Counted from the first letter of the stretch, positions 7,565-16,596 are shown. The stretch is DNA of 48,515 nucleotides from Bradyrhizobium sp. (GCA_028290305.1 JAQGKC010000495.1:1-48515); one strand, 5' to 3'. Numbers and translations: made by a program. Notes: generated by a model not told the origin, from the letters alone.

Positions 7565-8860
7565 TCAATGGCCCGCCATTGCGGGGATCTCGCCGGGGAT
7601 CATATCCGGCGGCACGACATCGCCGGAGCCAAGCGGGTGCTCCGGCGCGAGTTCGCCTTCCCATTTCGCGACCACCGAGGTGGCGAGTGAATTGCCGATC
7701 ACATTGGTGGCGCTACGTCCCATATCGAGGAACGTATCGATGCCCATGATCATCAGGAGTCCCGCCTCGGGAATGCCGAACTGTCCCAATGTCGAGGCGA
7801 TCACGACCAGCGACGCGCGGGGAACGCCGGCGACGCCTTTCGAGGTGATCATCAGGGTCGCCAGCATCGCAAACTGGGTGCCGAGCGACATTTCGATGTG
7901 ATAGGTCTGCGCGATGAAGATGCTGGCAAACGTGCAATACATCATGGTGCCGTCAAGATTGAACGAATAACCGAGCGGCAGCACGAAGCTCGAAATCCGC
8001 GACGAGGCGCCGAAGCGGTTGAGGCCCTCGAGCGTCTTGGGGTACGCGGCTTCCGAACTCGCCGTCGAGAATGCGATCATCAGCGGCTCGCGGATCAGCC
8101 GCAGCAGATGACTGTATCTGGGCCCGATGACGACGAAGCCGACGATGACCAGGATGCCCCACAGGATCATCAGCGACAGATAGAAGCCGCCCATGAAGAC
8201 GACCAGCTTCCACAAGACAAGCAGACCGTTCTTCGACACGGTCGCTGTGATCGCAGCCCAAACCGCGATCGGCGCAAACAGCATGACATAGCTCGTCACC
8301 TTCAGCATGATGTGGCCGAGGTCATCGATCAACGAAAGCATCTGCTTGGAGCGCTCCGGCATCGCGCCGAGAGCGACTGAAAAGAACACCGCGAAAACCA
8401 CGATCTGCAGGATTTCGTTCTGCGCCATCGCATCCGCGATCGAGGTCGGAATCAGATGGGTCAGGAATTTTTCGATCGAGAACGCCGACGTCGGCAAGCC
8501 CGTTGATTGCGCCTTGTCCGGCAGGGTGCCCGGGAAATTCGCGCCCGGCTGCAGCAGATTGACCATCACGAGGCCGAGCAGCAGCGACACGAACGACGCA
8601 CTGACAAACCAGCCCATGGTCTTTGCGAAAATACGCCCAAGTCTGGCGCCGCCACCCATATGGGCGATGCCGCCGACCAGGGTCGCGAACACCAGCGGCG
8701 CAATGATCATCTTGATCAGGCGCAGGAACAGCATCGCGATCAGGTTTACGTCTGCGGCGATATCCGCCCGGCTGTCGGGAAGATAATTGAAGATCAGCGC
8801 TCCCATCACGATGCCAAGGACCATCGCGATCAGGATGTATTGCGTAAACCTGTTGGACAT
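7565..8860 (-). CDS. Dicarboxylate/amino acid:cation symporter (DAACS family)
   Basis: 431 residues, the usual length for DctA/GltP proteins, with about eight membrane segments and two re-entrant loops. Visible family motifs are the serine-rich re-entrant loop AFSTASSEAAYPKTLE (about 267-282), SFVLPLGYSFNLDGTMMY (about 294-311, the NLDGT/NMDGT signature), TSKGVAGVPRASLVV (about 342) and DMGRSATNVIGN (about 382, substrate and Na+ site). It imports C4-dicarboxylates or acidic amino acids with Na+ or H+. The start codon at 8860 is preceded by GGGGGT. It is the first gene of an operon with the GltI-like binding protein, which points toward glutamate/aspartate rather than only succinate as substrate (inference). 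Confidence 0.88.
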   Translation of the reverse strand: MSNRFTQYILIAMVLGIVMGALIFNYLPDSRADIAADVNLIAMLFLRLIKMIIAPLVFATLVGGIAHMGGGARLGRIFAKTMGWFVSASFVSLLLGLVMVNLLQPGANFPGTLPDKAQSTGLPTSAFSIEKFLTHLIPTSIADAMAQNEILQIVVFAVFFSVALGAMPERSKQMLSLIDDLGHIMLKVTSYVMLFAPIAVWAAITATVSKNGLLVLWKLVVFMGGFYLSLMILWGILVIVGFVVIGPRYSHLLRLIREPLMIAFSTASSEAAYPKTLEGLNRFGASSRISSFVLPLGYSFNLDGTMMYCTFASIFIAQTYHIEMSLGTQFAMLATLMITSKGVAGVPRASLVVIASTLGQFGIPEAGLLMIMGIDTFLDMGRSATNVIGNSLATSVVAKWEGELAPEHPLGSGDVVPPDMIPGEIPAMAGH

Positions 8861-9100
8861 GTCTTACCCCCGTAAGTTTCCAGCAGTAGCGAGTTTGGCA
8901 GATTTCAAGCGCGGCGCAACAAGCTTCATAAAAGCGTCAAACCGATGCGTGCCGGGTTGGCATGCCAGTTCACCCGCAAACGTTCCCGTTGTGGAAACAG
9001 CTTGCGCAGACTAGCGTCATGCGCAGCGCATAATGTGTGCAGTCTGAGCGTCTTCTATGCGCTCTTCTGCAAGAAACAACGATACCTCAGGAGGAACGCG

Positions 9101-10102
9101 ATGAAGGACAGCATCAATCGACAGGTCTTGCTGATCGAAAAGCCGACGGGCAAACTCGCACCCGAACATTTCAAGATGTCCCAAGCCGCCATCCCGGAAC
9201 CGGGGGATGGCGAGGCGTTGGTGCGGGTGCGTTACATTTCGCTGGACGCCGCCAACCGGGCCTGGATGCACGGCGCGACCTATCGCGCGGCGGTCGAGGC
9301 CAACACGGTGATGGCCGGCGGCGGCATCGCCGAAGTCGTCTCGTCGAAAGCGCCCGGCCTTGCGCCGGGCGACATCGTGTTCGGCGATACCGGCTGGCGG
9401 GAATACGCGGCCATTCCCGCGAAGCATCTGACCAAGATGCCGAAGATCGAACCGATGACGCATCTGCTCAGCGTGTACGGCATCGCCGGCCTCACCGCTT
9501 ATTTCGGGCTGCTCGATGTCGGCAAGCCGAAAGCCGGCGAGACCGTCGTGGTCTCGGCCGCTGCCGGCTCGGTTGGATCGATTGTCGGGCAGATCGCCAA
9601 GATCAAGGGGTGTCGCGTGGTCGGCATCGCCGGAGGCAAGGACAAATGCAGCTGGCTGACCAGCGAACTCGGCTTCGATGCCGCGGTCGACTACAAGGAC
9701 GGCGCTGTCTTCAAGGCGTTGAGGGCCGCGGCACCGAAGGGCATCGATGTTTATTTCGACAATGTCGGCGGCGATATTCTCGAAGCCTGTCTGGCGCAGA
9801 TGAACAATCGCGGCCGTATCGCCTGCTGCGGAGCGATCTCGCAATATGACGGCGTGCCGTCAGCGACCGGGCCACGCGGCGTGCCCGGCTTGATCGTGGT
9901 CAAGCGTTTGACCATGCAGGGCTTCATCGTGATGGACTTCATGGATCAGCGCGACGAGGCGCTGTCCGACCTGCAGTCCTGGGTCGCTTCCGGCCAGTTG
10001 AAAGTTCAGGAGGACATTATCAATGGCCTCGAGAATACGCCGAAGGCGCTGATCGGATTGCTGGCGGGCGAAAACCGCGGCAAGCGGATGGTCAAGGTGT
10101 AA
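9101..10102 (+). CDS. NADP-dependent oxidoreductase of the MDR family (CurA/LTB4DH type)
   Basis: 333 residues from ATG 9101, chosen because CAGGAGG lies 7 bases upstream; the frame is open further 5' but without a ribosome site. The protein is a zinc-free medium-chain dehydrogenase/reductase: RVRYISLDAANRAWM in the catalytic domain, then AYFGLLDVGKPKAGETVVVSAAAGSVGS (cofactor-binding AAxGxVGS at about 150), GGKDKC, DYKDG, and DVYFDNVGGDILEA (about 215). Such enzymes reduce activated double bonds with NADPH. It begins a run of three plus-strand genes leading into the aryl-CoA hydroxylase and ligase, so it probably acts in the same aromatic pathway; its step is not clear. Confidence 0.85.
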   Translation: MKDSINRQVLLIEKPTGKLAPEHFKMSQAAIPEPGDGEALVRVRYISLDAANRAWMHGATYRAAVEANTVMAGGGIAEVVSSKAPGLAPGDIVFGDTGWREYAAIPAKHLTKMPKIEPMTHLLSVYGIAGLTAYFGLLDVGKPKAGETVVVSAAAGSVGSIVGQIAKIKGCRVVGIAGGKDKCSWLTSELGFDAAVDYKDGAVFKALRAAAPKGIDVYFDNVGGDILEACLAQMNNRGRIACCGAISQYDGVPSATGPRGVPGLIVVKRLTMQGFIVMDFMDQRDEALSDLQSWVASGQLKVQEDIINGLENTPKALIGLLAGENRGKRMVKV

Positions 10103-10163
10103 CGCTCGGAGCCGTTGAGCAAGAAGGTCTTGTAAGGAAGAAGGTCTCGGGAGGAACAAGGTC

Positions 10164-11315
10164 GTGCGTATCGCCGTGATCGGCGGAGGCCCCGGAGGTC
10201 TCTATTTCGCTTATCTCTGGAAGAAGCGCCATCCGGGCGCCCGGATCGATCTGTTCGAGCAGAATGCCGCCGGCGCCACCTGGGGCTTCGGGGTGGTGTT
10301 TTCCGAGCAGGCGCTTGAATTCCTGCGCGCCGACGACCCGGACACCGTCGACGCCATCGCGCCGCGGATGGAAAGCTGGAAGAATATCACCCTCAATTTG
10401 CGCGGCGAAAGCGTCGAGATCGACGGCGTCGGCTTCTCCTCGATCGGCCGGCTCGATCTGCTCACGATCCTGCAGCAGCGCGTTGGCGCAGTCGGCGTCA
10501 CACCGCGCTACGACACGCTGATCGAGTCCGTAGATGAACTGACCGGTTACGATCTGATCGTTGCGGCGGATGGATTGAACTCGCTGGTGCGCCGCAGCTT
10601 CGAGCGTGAGTTCGGCGCAACGGTGTCCCATTCGGCCAATAAATTTGCCTGGTACGGCACGGCCAAAAGGTTCGAAACGCTGTCGCAGACCTTCGTCGAG
10701 ACCGAGCTCGGCGCGTTCAATGCCCATCACTACAGATATTCAGCCTCGATGAGCACCTTCCTGGTCGAATGCGATTTGGCGACGTGGCAGCGATACGGTT
10801 TTGCGGACAAGACCATCGAGCAATCGCAAGCAATTTGCGAGCGGGTATTCGCATCGACACTCGGCGGCCATCCGCTGGTGTCGAACAAATCGGTGTGGCG
10901 CAATTTCCCGTGGATCTGGAACGAACGCTGGTCGTCAGGAAATAGGGTGTTGATCGGTGACGCCCTGCATTCCGCGCATTTCTCGATCGGCTCGGGCACC
11001 CGTCTTGCCATCGAAGATGCCATCGCGCTGGTCAAGGCGTTGGAGACGGAACGGGATATTCCCGCAGCGCTCCATCGTTACCAAACCGAGCGCCAGCCGA
11101 TCGTGAAAAAACTGGTGACGGCGGCGCGTACCAGCGCCGACTGGTATGAAAAATTCTCCGAGCATATGAAACTCGACCTGATGGATTTTGCCTATAGCTA
11201 CATCACCCGCTCGGGGCGGATCGACGACGCGCGTCTGCGCGCGATGTCGCCCTTGTTCATGGCGCGGTATGAGGCGTCGGAAGATCCCCTGCAGCAAAAC
11301 GGAAACAAGGCATGA
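10164..11315 (+). CDS. FAD-dependent aryl-CoA hydroxylase, salicylyl-CoA 5-hydroxylase type
   Basis: 383 residues with an N-terminal FAD site VIGGGPGGLYFA (about 4-15), the strain-typical WGFGVVFSE segment (about 37), DLIVAADGLNS (about 131), and GDALHSAHFSIGSG (about 264), which binds the FAD ribityl chain. The WGFGVVFS and HFSIGSGT motifs are those of salicylyl-CoA 5-hydroxylase (SdgC) and of the N-terminal half of 2-aminobenzoyl-CoA monooxygenase, rather than of free-acid hydroxylases. It would convert salicylyl-CoA to gentisyl-CoA. The start is GTG 10164 behind GGGAGGAACAAGGTC. It overlaps the CoA-ligase gene by 4 bases (ATGA), and the partnership supports a CoA-bound substrate. Anthraniloyl-CoA is the main alternative. 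Confidence 0.75.
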   Translation: MRIAVIGGGPGGLYFAYLWKKRHPGARIDLFEQNAAGATWGFGVVFSEQALEFLRADDPDTVDAIAPRMESWKNITLNLRGESVEIDGVGFSSIGRLDLLTILQQRVGAVGVTPRYDTLIESVDELTGYDLIVAADGLNSLVRRSFEREFGATVSHSANKFAWYGTAKRFETLSQTFVETELGAFNAHHYRYSASMSTFLVECDLATWQRYGFADKTIEQSQAICERVFASTLGGHPLVSNKSVWRNFPWIWNERWSSGNRVLIGDALHSAHFSIGSGTRLAIEDAIALVKALETERDIPAALHRYQTERQPIVKKLVTAARTSADWYEKFSEHMKLDLMDFAYSYITRSGRIDDARLRAMSPLFMARYEASEDPLQQNGNKA

Positions 11316-12949
11316 CGTTGCCAACGCCGGACGCATCGCGCGAGATCGCCGACCAAGTCCCGTCCGACAGCCCCGGGGCATCGGAGATCGGCTTTGCGAT
11401 GCCGCAAGCGTATAACGCCAGCCGTATCCTGTTCGACAACCTTGCGAACGGCCGGGGAGACAGGCTCGCACTCACCGGCCCGGCCGGGACGCGCAGCTAT
11501 GCCGAACTTTGCGCCGAGGCATGCCGCTGGGGACACGGTTTCCAATCGCTGGGGCTTACGCGCGGCGACCGTATCCTGATGTTCCTCGACGATACGCCGG
11601 CCTATCCGGCGGCGTTTTTCGGCGCGGTTCGATCCGGCTTCGTGCCGCTATTGATCAATACGCTGACGCCGCCGGACCTGCTGCAATTTTATCTCTCGGA
11701 TTCAAGTGCCTCCGTTGCCGTCGCCGATGCCGAGTTTTGCTCGCGCTTCGACGCGCAAGCCTGCAAGGATACGCGGTTGCGCACGCTGGTCGTCGTCAAC
11801 GGCGTCGTGGGCGACCACCATTCGGTGCCGGATACGATCGTCGCCGAGCCATGGTTGCAGGGATTTCCCACCGATCTTGCGGAGGCCGACATTCACCGCA
11901 ACGAGATGGCGTTCTGGATGTATTCGTCGGGTTCGACCGGACGCCCCAAGGGCATCGTCCATCTGCAGCACGATATGGCCTACAGTGACGCCGCGTTCGC
12001 GCGCAACGTTCTAAAGCTGACGCCCGACGACATCTGCTTCTCCGTGCCGAAGATCTTCTTTGCCTATGGTTTTGGAAATTCAATCACCTTCCCGTTCTCT
12101 GTCGGCGCGGCAACGCTGCTGGTTCCGGGCCAGCCCAGGCCCGCCGCGATCTTTGAGGCGATCGAGCGCTTTCGCCCCACGGTATTTTTCGGATTGCCGA
12201 CACTCTACACCTCGCTGACCAAGGCCGATGGCGCGGCTGCCACGGATTTCTCGTCGCTGCGAATGGCGCTGTCCGCCGCCGAGGTGCTGTCGGCTGACGT
12301 CTTCAATGGCTGGAAGACACTCACCGGCCTTGAGATCATCGAAGGACTGGGATCCACGGAAGTGCTGCACATCTACCTCTCTAACCGTCCGGAGCAAAAG
12401 AAAATCGGCGCCGCCGGTCTTCGCGTTCCCGGCTACGAAATTGCGCTCCGCGATAAAGACGGCCGGGAGGTCGGCGATAACGAAGAAGGCATCCTCTGGG
12501 TGCGCGGCGATTCCAGCACGCCGCTATACTGGAACCGGCCGGACAAGTCCGCCGAGACGATCCGCGACGGTGGGTGGATATACACTGGCGACCGTTTCGT
12601 TCGTGACCGCGACGGCTTTCACTTCTTCCGCGGCCGCGCCGATGACCTGATCAAGATCTCCGGCCAATGGGTCTATCCGCTCGAGGTCGAGCTTTGCCTC
12701 GCTGAACATCCCGAGGTGCGTGAATGCGCGGTGTTTGCAGCCGAGCTGCCTGACCGCCGCATGACCCTGAAGGCCGTCGTGGTCATGAATGCCGGCGCGT
12801 TCGATGCCACCGACGCGACCAAAATGCTGCAGGACTATGTGAAGGCAAAGTTGCTGCCGTACAAATACCCGCGCGAGGTGCGTTTCACAGATGAACTGCC
12901 GAAGACCGGCACCGGCAAGATCGACCGCCAGGCTGTGATGCGGATGTAG
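11312..12949 (+). CDS. Benzoate/salicylate-CoA ligase (AMP-binding family)
   Basis: 545 residues of the ANL adenylating superfamily, benzoate-CoA ligase branch. Motifs: P-loop MYSSGSTGRPKGIVH (about 203-217), FFAYGFGNS (about 249), EGLGSTEVLH (about 344; this branch has GSTE rather than YGxTE), YTGDRFVRDRDGF (about 425), and the C-terminal hinge and lysine in KTGTGKIDRQ (lysine about 536). It forms an aryl adenylate and then the CoA thioester. ATG 11312 overlaps the hydroxylase stop; the first 29 residues are not conserved-looking, so ATG 11399 (MPQAYNASRIL) is a possible alternative. Together with the hydroxylase it suggests salicylate to salicylyl-CoA to gentisyl-CoA. The exact aromatic acid is inferred. 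Confidence 0.85.
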   Translation: MTLPTPDASREIADQVPSDSPGASEIGFAMPQAYNASRILFDNLANGRGDRLALTGPAGTRSYAELCAEACRWGHGFQSLGLTRGDRILMFLDDTPAYPAAFFGAVRSGFVPLLINTLTPPDLLQFYLSDSSASVAVADAEFCSRFDAQACKDTRLRTLVVVNGVVGDHHSVPDTIVAEPWLQGFPTDLAEADIHRNEMAFWMYSSGSTGRPKGIVHLQHDMAYSDAAFARNVLKLTPDDICFSVPKIFFAYGFGNSITFPFSVGAATLLVPGQPRPAAIFEAIERFRPTVFFGLPTLYTSLTKADGAAATDFSSLRMALSAAEVLSADVFNGWKTLTGLEIIEGLGSTEVLHIYLSNRPEQKKIGAAGLRVPGYEIALRDKDGREVGDNEEGILWVRGDSSTPLYWNRPDKSAETIRDGGWIYTGDRFVRDRDGFHFFRGRADDLIKISGQWVYPLEVELCLAEHPEVRECAVFAAELPDRRMTLKAVVVMNAGAFDATDATKMLQDYVKAKLLPYKYPREVRFTDELPKTGTGKIDRQAVMRM

Positions 12950-12972
12950 GGTCTGGCGAGTTGATGGCGTTT

Positions 12973-13055
12973 CGTCATTCCGGGATGGTCCGTAAGGACC
13001 AGACCCGGAATCTCGAGATTCCGGGTTCGCGCTGCGCGCGCCCCGGAATGATGAC
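12973..13055. repeat. REP-like palindromic intergenic element
   Basis: The element runs from CGTCATTCCGGGA to CCCCGGAATGATGAC and contains a perfect 24-base palindrome (ACCCGGAATCTC/GAGATTCCGGGT, 13003-13026). This CGTCATTCCGGG-type element is scattered widely through Bradyrhizobium-like genomes. It lies between convergent genes, where its hairpin may end both transcripts. Confidence 0.8.
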
Positions 13056-13059
13056 TCTT

Positions 13060-14256
13060 TTATTCCGCCAGCCCCGTCCCACCATAAAGCCAGGCGAGAT
13101 CGCCGTAATAATCCTCCGACGTCTTCGCGCTCATGATGGCGTTGCGGAGGCGGGCGTGTTCGCCTGATGGGTGGTAGATGTGCTCGCCGATTAAGCGGGA
13201 TTGCAGCTGCACGCGGGCGGTGCGCGGGAAGCGCTGCGAACGATAGCGTTCAAGTGCGCCGGCGTGATCGTCCGGATATGCGCCCAGCATGTGCGACAGG
13301 CACACAGCATCTTCCATCGCCTGGCAGGCGCCTTGCGCGAAATATTGCATCATCGGATGCGCGGCATCGCCCAATAGCGCTACGCGGCCGTCGATCCAGC
13401 GCTCGACCGGGTCGCGATCGCATAATACCCAGAGCCGCCAGTTCTTGCCGTGACGAATGATGTTTTGCGCGCGCTCATGCACATGCTGGAAGCCTTGCAT
13501 GACCTCGTCATCGGACACCGGCTTGCCGGCGACCGGCTCCGGCGCGTCGTTGTGATAGGTGACGACAAGATTGAACACCTTCCAGCCCGACAGCGGATAA
13601 TGCACGATGTGGCACTTCGGCCCGGCCCAAAGCGTCGCCGCATTCCAGCGCAGATCTTCCGGCATCTCCTCGGTCGGTATCACCGAACGATAGGTGGTGT
13701 GCCCGGAAACCCGTGGCGGCCCGTCTGCTATGACCTGCTTGCGGATGTTCGACCACAGACCATCGGCGCCGATCAGCAACGATCCGGTGACATCATCGCC
13801 GGAAGCAAGCCGCGCCGTCACCGACGAGCCATCCTGATCGTAGCCGATGACTTCGCTGCTCACGCGCAGATCGACCAGGTCGTGATCCCGGCAGGCTTTC
13901 AGAAAGACGCCGTGCAGATCGCCGCGATGCACCACCGCATAGGGATTTCCGAAGCGCGCGCGGAAAGCATCGCGCAGGTCGACATGGGTGATCTCTTCGG
14001 CCGTCAGCGCATCCATCAGCCGGAGTTGGTCGATATAAACAGCCATGCCGCGCGCGGCTTCGCCGATGCCGAGGTAGTCGAACGCATGGAACGCGTTGGG
14101 TCCGAGCTGAATGCCGGCGCCGATTTCGCCGAGCGTGGCAGCCTTCTCGAGCAGGATCGAGCGGATGCCCTTTTGTGCCAGCCCCAGCGCCGCTGCGAGG
14201 CCGCCGATGCCTCCGCCTGCGATCAAGACTGGCCGCGCGCTTAACCCAGATCCCAT
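13060..14256 (-). CDS. 3-hydroxybenzoate 6-hydroxylase (flavin monooxygenase)
   Basis: 398 residues, the normal length of 3-hydroxybenzoate 6-hydroxylases. FAD site LIAGGGIGGLAAALGLA (about 11-27), GEIGAGIQLGPNA (about 43-55), the DG-type motif GSLLIGADGLWS (about 157-168) and GDAAHPMMQYFAQGACQAMED (about 297). The MQYFAQGA segment and the RYDFLGIGE-like region place it with 3-hydroxybenzoate 6-hydroxylase/salicylate 1-hydroxylase. It uses NADH and O2 to make gentisate. It is the third gene of a tightly coupled minus-strand operon and overlaps the MarR stop by one base. The gentisate dioxygenase next door favours 3-hydroxybenzoate as substrate over salicylate-to-catechol. Confidence 0.85.
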   Translation of the reverse strand: MGSGLSARPVLIAGGGIGGLAAALGLAQKGIRSILLEKAATLGEIGAGIQLGPNAFHAFDYLGIGEAARGMAVYIDQLRLMDALTAEEITHVDLRDAFRARFGNPYAVVHRGDLHGVFLKACRDHDLVDLRVSSEVIGYDQDGSSVTARLASGDDVTGSLLIGADGLWSNIRKQVIADGPPRVSGHTTYRSVIPTEEMPEDLRWNAATLWAGPKCHIVHYPLSGWKVFNLVVTYHNDAPEPVAGKPVSDDEVMQGFQHVHERAQNIIRHGKNWRLWVLCDRDPVERWIDGRVALLGDAAHPMMQYFAQGACQAMEDAVCLSHMLGAYPDDHAGALERYRSQRFPRTARVQLQSRLIGEHIYHPSGEHARLRNAIMSAKTSEDYYGDLAWLYGGTGLAE

Positions 14257-14765
14257 CAGCCTGATTTCCTGAAATGTTCGAGCGCGTCTTCGGCGCGCAG
14301 CGGCACCCGCGACGCCTCATTGTTGAGATCGACCAGTTGCGTCATCAATGCCAGCAGCGTCTTGCGGTCCGCGAGTTTCAGCGGCTGCAGCATCCGCGCC
14401 TGCGCCCGATCGACCGACGGCACGATATCGCGCAGCAAAGCGCTGCCTGCTTTGGTCAGATGCAACAGCTTGACGCGCTTGTCTTCGCGCGCGGGCTTTC
14501 GCTCGACATAGTGTTTCGCCTCCAGCCGCTCGATCACGTTGCCCAACGTCGAACGGTCGAAGGCAATCACGGCGGAGAGGCGCGTGGCATCGATGCCGGG
14601 ATGGGTGCGGATCGCAACCAGGGCGGCATATTGCACCGGCGTCAGATCGTAGGCCCTGCACTCCTCCACGAAAATCGCGACCGCGATCTGCTGCATCCGG
14701 CGAAACAGATACCCCGGCGCGGTATAGACCGCGTCCATCGTAATCGGCGCGGACTTATTCGGCAT
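14256..14765 (-). CDS. MarR-family transcriptional regulator of the gentisate cluster
   Basis: 169 residues with the winged helix-turn-helix of MarR: LTPVQYAALVAI (about 41-52), DATRLSAVIAFDRSTLGNVIERLEAKHYV (recognition helix about 65-90) and the wing PAREDKRVKLLHLT (about 94-107), which keeps the D-x-R signature. MarR proteins bind palindromes as dimers and release DNA when bound by aromatic ligands. It lies between the maleylpyruvate isomerase (11-base overlap) and the 3-hydroxybenzoate hydroxylase (1-base overlap), so it is autoregulated with the pathway. The likely target is the divergent region at 15388-15495; the ligand is probably an aromatic acid or its CoA ester (inference). Confidence 0.88.
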   Translation of the reverse strand: MPNKSAPITMDAVYTAPGYLFRRMQQIAVAIFVEECRAYDLTPVQYAALVAIRTHPGIDATRLSAVIAFDRSTLGNVIERLEAKHYVERKPAREDKRVKLLHLTKAGSALLRDIVPSVDRAQARMLQPLKLADRKTLLALMTQLVDLNNEASRVPLRAEDALEHFRKSG

Positions 14766-15387
14766 CGGGCTGCCGGTCCGGTGCGGCGTCCGCGAACGCC
14801 TGGATGTTTTTCGCCGCCGCTTCGGCCTTCAACAGGCGCGGAAACGCTGCGAGATCGACGCCGAAGCGGCGGGCGTTGGCCAACTGCGGCACCAGGCAGA
14901 GATCGGCGATGGTCGGCGCGGCTCCGAAGCAGAATGGACCGGGCTCGCTTGCGATCAATGTTTCGCAAGCCGCAAGACCCTCGCGGTTGGCCCATGCCGC
15001 CCACTCCGTCACCTGTTCCTCGGGCAGGCCGAGTTGCCGCAGCCGCGCCAGAACCTTCAGATTTTGCACCGGATGGGTATCGCAGGCGAGCGCCATCGCA
15101 AAGGCGCGGACCTTGGCGCGGCGCAGCGGATCTTTCGGAAGCAGCGGCGGTTCGGGATGGAGTTCGTCCAGCCATTCGATGATGGCCAGCGACTGGGTAA
15201 GGGTCGTGCCCGCATCGTCCTGCAGCGCCGGCACCAGCCCCTGCGGATTGATCGCGAGATAGGCGGGAGCGCATTGTTCGCCCTTGCGAAGATGGTGGGC
15301 TAAGTGCTCCGCGCTCAACCCTTTCAGGTTCAACGCGATTCTGACCCGGTAGGACGCGCTGCTGCGGAAATAGCCGTGCAGCTTCAT
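14755..15387 (-). CDS. Maleylpyruvate isomerase (zeta-class glutathione S-transferase)
   Basis: 210 residues of the zeta GST family that includes maleylacetoacetate and maleylpyruvate isomerases. N-terminal thioredoxin-like domain: FRSSASYRVRIALNLKGL (SSxSYRVRIAL glutathione site, about 8-25), NPQGLVPALQDD (about 47) and LTQSLAIIEWLDE (about 63). The helical C-terminal domain has DTHPVQNLKVL and the PTIADLCLVPQLANA segment. With glutathione it isomerises maleylpyruvate, the gentisate ring-cleavage product, to fumarylpyruvate. It leads the minus-strand operon opposite gentisate dioxygenase. Maleylacetoacetate isomerase of tyrosine breakdown is the alternative; context favours maleylpyruvate. 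Confidence 0.85.
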   Translation of the reverse strand: MKLHGYFRSSASYRVRIALNLKGLSAEHLAHHLRKGEQCAPAYLAINPQGLVPALQDDAGTTLTQSLAIIEWLDELHPEPPLLPKDPLRRAKVRAFAMALACDTHPVQNLKVLARLRQLGLPEEQVTEWAAWANREGLAACETLIASEPGPFCFGAAPTIADLCLVPQLANARRFGVDLAAFPRLLKAEAAAKNIQAFADAAPDRQPDAE

Positions 15388-15495
15388 CGGAACCTCCCTT
15401 GAATCTTCTCGTTTTCTCTTTGTGCGTTATTGACGCTATCTAATTTGTAAGTATGCTGTCAATCAATCGAATGAACAAAATGACGGGAGGCTGAC
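15388..15495. promoter_or_regulatory. Divergent promoter region with candidate MarR operator
   Basis: This 108-base, AT-rich region separates two divergent gentisate operons. ATTGAC at 15429-15434 and GTCAAT at 15458-15463 form an inverted repeat 23 bases apart. On the plus strand TTGACG, and on the minus strand TTGACA, resemble sigma-70 -35 boxes facing each other, so promoters may overlap. GGGAGG at about 15483-15488 is the ribosome site for gentisate dioxygenase. It is the natural place for MarR binding; the exact operator is a guess. Confidence 0.5.
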
Positions 15496-16536
15496 ATGGA
15501 AGCCGTGTTGAAGACGCCGGAACGCGAGGCGTTCTACAAGAAGATCGACGGCGAAAATCTCTCTGCACTGTGGAACGTGATGGGCGACCTGATCACGCCG
15601 GAGCCGAAGAGCGCCTGCCGGCCGCATCTGTGGAAGTTCGACGCGATCCGCGACTACATGACTGAGGCCGGCAAGTTGATCACCGCCAAGGAAGCCGAGC
15701 GGCGGGTGCTGGTGCTGGAAAATCCCGGCCTTCGCGGCCAGTCGAAAATCACCACCTCGCTGTTTGCCGGCGTACAGATGGTGATCCCCGGCGACATCGC
15801 GCCGGCGCACCGGCACAGCCAGTCGGCGCTGCGTTTCGTTCTCGAAGGCAAGGGCGCATTTACGGCCGTGGACGGCGAGCGGACCCTGATGGAGCCAGGC
15901 GATTTCGTGATCACGCCGTCGATGACCTGGCACGACCACGGCAACCAGACCTCGGAGCCGATGTTCTGGCTCGACGGTCTCGATATTCCGATGGTGCAGT
16001 TCTTCGATGCGTCGTTCGCGGAGGGATCGAACGAGGATCAGCAAAAAGTCACGCGTCCCGCCGGCGACAGTTTCGCCCGCTACGGCCACAATCTTTTGCC
16101 GGTCGACGCCAAGCCCACTTCAAAGACCTCGCCGATCTTCAATTATCCTTACAGCTACACGCGTGAGGCGCTGGAGCAGGCCAAACTACGCGACGAGTGG
16201 GACGCCTGCCACGGCCTGAAGCTGAAGTTCTCCAATCCCGAGACCGGCGACTTCGCGATGCCCACTATCGGCACCTTCATCCAATTGCTGCCGAAGGGAT
16301 TCAAGACCGCGCGCTATCGGTCGACCGACGCCACGGTATTCGCGGCGATCGAAGGCCATGGGCGTTCGCGGATCGGCGAGCAGACGTTCGAGTGGGGTCC
16401 GCGCGACCTGTTCGTGGTGCCGAGCTGGCAATGGGTCACCCACGAGGCCGACGAAGATTCGGTGCTGTTCAGCTTCTCGGACCGCCCGGTGCAGCAGAAG
16501 CTCGATCTGTTCCGCGAAGATCGCGGCAACGCGTGA
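15496..16536 (+). CDS. Gentisate 1,2-dioxygenase
   Basis: 346 residues of the bicupin gentisate/1-hydroxy-2-naphthoate dioxygenase family. The first cupin contains PGDIAPAHRHSQSALRFVLEG with iron-ligand histidines at about 105 and 107, then EPGDFVITPSMTWHDHGN (His 146/148). The second cupin starts near residue 270 with RSTDATVFAAIEGHGRS and ends VVPSWQWVTHEADED. The Fe(II) enzyme opens gentisate between C1 and C2 to maleylpyruvate in the cytoplasm. ATG 15496 follows GGGAGGCTGAC. It is divergent from the isomerase and hydroxylase operon and is the committed step where both upstream branches meet. Confidence 0.93.
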   Translation: MEAVLKTPEREAFYKKIDGENLSALWNVMGDLITPEPKSACRPHLWKFDAIRDYMTEAGKLITAKEAERRVLVLENPGLRGQSKITTSLFAGVQMVIPGDIAPAHRHSQSALRFVLEGKGAFTAVDGERTLMEPGDFVITPSMTWHDHGNQTSEPMFWLDGLDIPMVQFFDASFAEGSNEDQQKVTRPAGDSFARYGHNLLPVDAKPTSKTSPIFNYPYSYTREALEQAKLRDEWDACHGLKLKFSNPETGDFAMPTIGTFIQLLPKGFKTARYRSTDATVFAAIEGHGRSRIGEQTFEWGPRDLFVVPSWQWVTHEADEDSVLFSFSDRPVQQKLDLFREDRGNA

Positions 16537-16596
16537 CGATTCCTGCCAACGACCCGACCGGAGTTCCCCAAGAACTCCTGATCGCAGAGCGCGCGA

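Noticed and set aside
6803..7690. A 295-codon plus-strand frame opposite the GltI-like gene
   Set aside because: High-GC antisense shadow of a clear binding-protein gene; Arg/His-rich composition without motifs.
8945..9100. 5' extension of the MDR oxidoreductase reading frame
   Set aside because: Open frame only; AGGAGG stands before ATG 9101, and the extra 52 residues have no family counterpart.
9017..9844. A 275-codon minus-strand frame opposite the MDR oxidoreductase
   Set aside because: Antisense shadow with no recognisable domain.
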